Source: Mermis nigrescens (taxonomy: Eukaryota; Nematoda; Enoplea; Mermithida; Mermithidae). Taken from it: a stretch of DNA of 64,000 nucleotides. The notes beneath the pieces were generated by a model. It saw only the letters and a program-made list of their open reading frames with translations, was not told where the DNA came from and did not search any database. Of this stretch, positions 59,618-64,000 are shown in pieces. Each line of letters starts with the position of its first letter. Position 1 is the first letter of the stretch. Location: positions 21,319,896 to 21,383,895 of the forward strand of contig JAVLUZ010000154.1 in assembly GCA_036768485.1 (NCBI GenBank), given 5' to 3'. The position numbers and the translations under genes are program-made.

Positions 59618-59805
59618 CGGGGGCGGATTTAGGGGGGTGGGGGGGGCGGCCGCGCCTCTTCCCCATTGGCCCAAACAAATAGTGCGCAAAATTAAGCATT
59701 TTTCAGCTGATTTTTGGGTTAAAACGGCTAATTTTTCCGCCCAAGTCATGGTTCCGCCCCTTATGGGGTACCGCCACCTTAGGGAAAATCCTAGATCCGC
59801 CACTG
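59618..59805. mobile_element. 188-bp MITE, GGCGGATCTAG family
   Basis: Starts CGGGGGCGGATTTAGG and ends CCTAGATCCGCCACTG, with perfect 8-bp flanks TTGATCTG (59610-59617, 59806-59813). Shares ends with the 1-kb members but has a short interior. Confidence 0.9.
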
Positions 59806-59926
59806 TTGATCTGATGTATAATTATCGTACCGTCGATTAAAATTCTTTAAATTTAAGCACGAAGCTATGTGAAACACTATTATCTCTGCCTGTAGGTACG
59901 TATTTTCGCTTCTCAAAGGTTACATG

Positions 59927-60060
59927 CATAGGTGGGCATAACCGAATTCTGGGGGGGGGGGTGTTCGAGATTTTTCAAAAGTCAAAAAATGGTCCTAAAA
60001 ATGGTGGTATGGCGGAAAAAATTTCAAAAATTGAATTCTAGGGAAAGTACTTTGGTTTTT
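59927..60060 (+). mobile_element. CATAGGTGGGCAG-family MITE, 5' fragment
   Basis: Intact start CATAGGTGGGCATAACC and the GTCAAAAAATGGTCC block, then a change into another repeat near 60060. Confidence 0.7.
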
Positions 60061-61456
60061 GAGCGGGGTTTGTCGGGTCAAAAATTTTGTAAAAAGGCAC
60101 GCTTGTTTTTTTTGGGCTAAAAACGATAGGTACATCAAGGTCAAAAACACAATTTTTTCTATGTTTCAGACAATGTTCGCTCTTTCTGGAACGTAAAAAC
60201 TATCTCAAAAAAAATTGAAAAAATTGAGTACGTACACATAGAATAAAATATAGACAAAAAATGTAGCATATGGCGCGGAGCGTCGAAGAATGAGATTTTT
60301 AGCCAAAAATGAGCTAAAACCGCCTAAAAAGGCACACTTTTTACAACTTTTACGATAAAATCGACAATTTTGGGGGGGGGGTCGCCGCAGGCATTTTGCG
60401 GGGGTCACGTCTTTTTCACTATACAATGAATAATTTCGAGGTTTTTGAGAGCTTTCCTGAACGAACTAGAAGGATTCAGAATATAAGACATATCTCATTT
60501 GGATGAACATTAAATTTTCTAGCTATTTACTGAAAAAATTTTTTGAAATACGTGAGAAACTCACAGAATAATAGCTGAAAACATCAAAAGCTACAGTATG
60601 ACAGCCTACCTGGCAGCCATATTGAAAAACTGGAATTCTCCAGTAAATCACACAATATCATTCGAACAAGCTTTTTTCGAGCTTCCCAAAATGTACTTAA
60701 ACATTTAAAAATATGAAAAATAGCGCGAGTAAAATACACACCTTATGGGGGCAGCCATATTGGAAAAAATTGAATTGAAATTGCAGGACGAACTATTCAG
60801 AAACACGAAAAACAAAAAAGGGTGAAATTTAGAGCAAAAAAATATCTAACTATATTACTATTTTTCACAATATAAAACTTAACCTGCATACTGTAGTGAC
60901 CAAGCAAAGTTTGAGCACTTTTTCGAGCGTGGCATACTGTAGACATGAGTTAGTTATACTTTCTTTGCGAAACAGTTTTATTTTAAAATTACCTACATCT
61001 AAAACACTTTATTTCATAAAAATCCGTTCAGTGGTTCTTGACTTAATCTCAAAAAACCTCACTTCCCACAAATGAGTTATTCGATGGTGAGAGGGTTTAT
61101 CGGCTTTTGACCGACTGTCACACTGTAGGCATGTCATAACATGAAACATGGACTAATTTTTGAGCAAGCTGAATGAATTGTGATCATTTATTGTATTTAT
61201 TTTATTCACTAAAATTCTCAAATTGTGTAAAAATGACGTGTATGGGGAATATAAACCCCCTCTCCAAACCCCCACCCTTCACCCATGAATCGTCGGGTAC
61301 ATACCCCCAAATCCCCCCGCGCCCGTGTGGTTGCATGTATTTTCAGAAATATTGACTTTTTTCTAATACGAAAGTCAGATCAAAGCAGTAAGGCAAACCA
61401 ACCAATAGAAGATTCCGCTTCTACATTCCATGCGCGAGTGCGCGAAGGGTTGGACT
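60061..61456. other. Repeat-derived stretch without genes
   Basis: 60061-60420 is a reverse copy of the GGCGCTTCGCGCC-bearing repeat; the remainder is AT-rich with two similar GGCAGCCATATTG blocks (60610, 60750). No coding sequence recognised. Confidence 0.5.
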
Positions 61457-61560
61457 CAGTGATCGACCGGGTACCCGGGCCCGGACCAGGCCCGGCCGGT
61501 CATAGCAGGCCCGGGCCCGGGCCCGGGCCCGACTGAAAACCACCGGGCTTCAACCGGGCC
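61457..61560 (+). mobile_element. Left end of a hAT-type element with CCCGGG arrays
   Basis: CAGTGATCGACCGGG opens a GC-rich tract of GGGCCC/CCGGGC repeats, then AT-rich DNA. The first nine bases equal those of the CCTCGG element at 30104. No right end is seen before the LTR retrotransposon; the element may be interrupted by it or truncated. Confidence 0.55.
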
Positions 61561-62165
61561 TCAAATAATTATCGTTGATATTTTAGACGTTTACTATTTC
61601 AGCTGCTGTCCGCATTTCTTATGAATTTGCTAGCCTGTGAGTCTATTCAAATCCATTGCCTTACTTCTGCCCATCTGCTCATTATCATACTCGTCAACTT
61701 CATATGTGCATTCATCTTCTATACAACGCTTCAATCAGAGGCTTTTAAGACTAATTTTGCATTGAATGTTAGTAACGTTATGTACCTATAATAAAACTGA
61801 GCTTTTCGACCTTTTGTAGTGTAGCCTAGCTAATTTATGGGTTTCTGACAATCAGAAATACAAAAAATGTTAATCAGCGCAAAACGCAGGAAATTTTTGA
61901 AATTTTTACCGTTTTCATGTAGAATTTACGGTCTTTTAATTGACAAACAGTTCGGAAATCATAAGAGGCGCAAAACACCAAGGAATTTAGTAATCTTTTA
62001 CTGTCCTTAACATTTTGTAGCCTGTGAATACTAATATTCTGTGATATTTTGCCTGATTTAGGCTATTAAACGCAATGCTGAAGCTTTACAAAAATAAAGA
62101 ACAATAACCAGCAGCGCCATGCGCCGAAAATTTTGACGTTTTAGCTCTTTAAACACAATTGTAAA

Positions 62166-62849
62166 TGTAGAGCCGCCTTATGTCTACAAGGAATCGACAT
62201 AGGTCGGATACATTATGTAACAAATGTGATTTTCAGCATTCTTACTTACCGTAATCCGCACACTCCAAAGCTATCGTATACTTTATGTTTAATTACCGTA
62301 AGATATCGAAAAACTTATTCTTAATTTTATTCGAGTATTATAAAAAGTTTTACGGGCTTTTTATGTCTTTTTCGCATCTTTCTTAGACCACACATCTACA
62401 TTCGTTGCGCATTTAGTCACTTGATCGTCATACGATGCCTACGCATATTTTTTTTGAATCTATATTCTCGAACGCTAGAATTCTTTTTCTTCTTTGAAAT
62501 TATTCTCGAAATATTCTTATCTGACCACCTGACACGAGTTCTTTACTAAATTTCTGATTACAGTATGCTACCGTATGGTCGGGAGAATGATTAAAAACCT
62601 TTCTCCGCCTATCCGAAGGAATTTCCTAAAAATTATAAAAGTCGTTGTCACCACTAAATTGTGTCATCTTCTACCGAATTTTCGGGTTGAATTCTTCGGG
62701 AATTGCCGAGTGCCTGCGACTATTTTGCTTATTCGATTGAGCGTATTTGTGCATTATTCGATATTTATCATTTTGTGCTTAACATTTGCGTAACGAAATA
62801 AAGACGCAAATCCAAAAGCAAAGACTTTGTTAGTGACGACCTGCTACAA
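62166..62849 (+). mobile_element. 5' LTR (approximate) of a Ty3/gypsy-like retrotransposon
   Basis: The segment ahead of the Gag frame holds a TATAAAA box near 62340 and an AATAAAG poly(A) signal near 62797, and ends ...CTACA three bases before a primer-binding site. These are the parts expected in U3-R-U5. The left boundary is a guess at a TGTAG, because the 3' LTR needed for comparison lies beyond the window. Confidence 0.5.
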
Positions 62850-62851
62850 AT

Positions 62852-62870
62852 TGGCGCGACAAAGACAGGA
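62852..62870 (+). other. Primer-binding site of the LTR retrotransposon
   Basis: TGGCGCGACAAAGACAGGA begins with the TGGCGC found at many LTR-element primer-binding sites, immediately after the LTR end. The matching tRNA was not determined. Confidence 0.55.
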
Positions 62871-63075
62871 CCGCGTTTGGAACTACAGAAATCTGGTCGA
62901 CGAAACGTCTAACAAAATAAGAGACGACGTGGATAACGCAAGAGTAAGTTCTAAGAATCGTGTTACTTTATCAGAGGAATTTGATAATATAATTATAAAT
63001 GCGAGAGATTCGATAAATCGACGGAGAACGCGTAGCAATCGATTATATTCTAATAATTCTGATATTGTAGACGAG

Positions 63076-64000
63076 ATGCCTGATAATCAATTAGAAGACG
63101 TGCAAGATCTTTTACAACAGACTGTAGGGCAAATTAGGCAACTTTACGATACTCGTCCTATTTCTCAAGCTTTTTGTAATTTAAAATCTTTTAGTGGAGA
63201 ACCTAATGATATAAATTGGTCGGAATGGGAGCGGAATTTTTCTAGAGTAACTATTTTGGCAGGAGCTACTGATCTGAGCCGGAAAGTTGCTTTATTATCA
63301 ACTTATTTGCGGGATTCTGCGCTTTCTCTGTATAACGAATTAGAAAAGAAAGTACCAGCATTAAATTCGTGGGATGAGTGGAAAAGGGCTTTTCTAGAAC
63401 GTTTTCCGGATAATAGGCAAATGGACGTAAAATATGAACAATTAATTGCACGTTCACAATTAAACGATGAAAATGTCACTACTTTTGGTACTGATATTAG
63501 GCGATTAGCAAAACGTGCGTTTCCATCGTGGAACGGTATAGGTGAAAATGATAGTATAATAAAAAATCACTTTATAAATAGATTGAATCCTACTTTGAGA
63601 CGTTGGGTTCAAAACGCGGAACCTAGAACTTTCGAAGATGCCGTTATAGAAGCAGAAAAGCAGGAGTTACGTGAGAAACAATGTGGGAGTAACTGGATGA
63701 GTAATTTAGCCACAACTGCGAATCAATTAGACACTTTAGTGAGACGATTAGGCGCAGTCAGTGTTGCAAATTCTGTACCGTCAGAAAGAAATCAGAATCA
63801 AAATCTCGATTCGACTGGCTCAAATCCTTTTTCGGCTTTTTCACAAAATTTTTCAACGAATCGAAATGGTAACAATTTTCATCAATTCGAACCTAATAGA
63901 AATTTTCAAAATCAGAGTCAGTTTAATCGAGGTGGCAGTTTTCGACCTTTCAGGAATTCTTATAGGGGTGTTGTCTCAAGAGGGCCCAATAATAACAATG
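63076..64000 (+). CDS. Retrotransposon Gag polyprotein (Ty3/gypsy-like), runs off the window
   Basis: An open frame continues to the last base without a stop (first ATG at 63076; the same frame is open from 62795, with coding-like composition, so initiation could be further upstream). The region FSGEPNDINWSEWERNF, followed by YLRDSALSLYNELE and a WDEWKRAFLERF block, matches the conserved Retrotrans_gag (capsid) family. The C-terminal part seen is Asn/Gln/Phe/Arg-rich, as before a nucleocapsid. Gag forms the intracellular particle that packages element RNA (established). No frameshift or stop is visible in about 308 codons, so the copy may be young. Protease, reverse transcriptase and integrase would lie to the right. 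Confidence 0.85.
   Translation, partial: MPDNQLEDVQDLLQQTVGQIRQLYDTRPISQAFCNLKSFSGEPNDINWSEWERNFSRVTILAGATDLSRKVALLSTYLRDSALSLYNELEKKVPALNSWDEWKRAFLERFPDNRQMDVKYEQLIARSQLNDENVTTFGTDIRRLAKRAFPSWNGIGENDSIIKNHFINRLNPTLRRWVQNAEPRTFEDAVIEAEKQELREKQCGSNWMSNLATTANQLDTLVRRLGAVSVANSVPSERNQNQNLDSTGSNPFSAFSQNFSTNRNGNNFHQFEPNRNFQNQSQFNRGGSFRPFRNSYRGVVSRGPNNNN

Overview
The window looks like gene-poor nuclear DNA of an animal, probably an arthropod or close relative. Genes are split by consensus GT..AG introns, the sequence is AT-rich with GC-richer exons, and interspersed repeats fill most of the rest. The species cannot be named from sequence alone.

Two host genes can be assembled exon by exon. (1) The minus strand between 9988 and 2300 carries the first three exons of a VPS4-like AAA ATPase (N-terminal MIT-like region, Walker A, pore loop, Walker B). 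Its remaining exons would lie left of the window. (2) The plus strand between 50859 and 56799 carries a complete three-exon small heat-shock protein of 179 residues, with a TATA box and a heat-shock-element cluster upstream. Both genes have 2-5 kb introns full of repeats. Two exon-like fragments on the minus strand (56461-56528 and 57285-57417) may be remains of a third gene.

Right edge: a Ty3/gypsy-like LTR retrotransposon enters the window (LTR, primer-binding site, and a Gag frame open to the last base). Transposase relics are a Merlin/IS1595-like pseudogene (11176-12068, plus), a Tc1/mariner-like pseudogene (45879-46420, minus) and a hAT transposase C-terminus (27766-28103, plus).

Most other sequence is a graveyard of non-autonomous DNA transposons. 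Many have boundaries that can be fixed to the base, because they carry terminal inverted repeats starting CA- (or TAGGG-) and are flanked by perfect or near-perfect 8-bp direct repeats, the hAT signature. At least a dozen perfect 8-bp duplications are visible. Several of these elements carry dense subterminal arrays of a short word at both ends (CGGGGC, CCTCGG, AGATCC, CCCGGGAAA, or an 18-bp CCCGCTAGACCCACC-type unit). Elements are nested up to four deep (22053-24157).

Large repeats: an 8.6-kb satellite of about 21-bp units (12530-21143) with higher-order organisation; a 36-46 kb district of GTGTAAA/TTTACAC-rich repeats with two long foldback structures whose spacers are flipped relative to each other; and a GGCGC-TTC-GCGCC palindrome scattered through many otherwise unrelated repeats.
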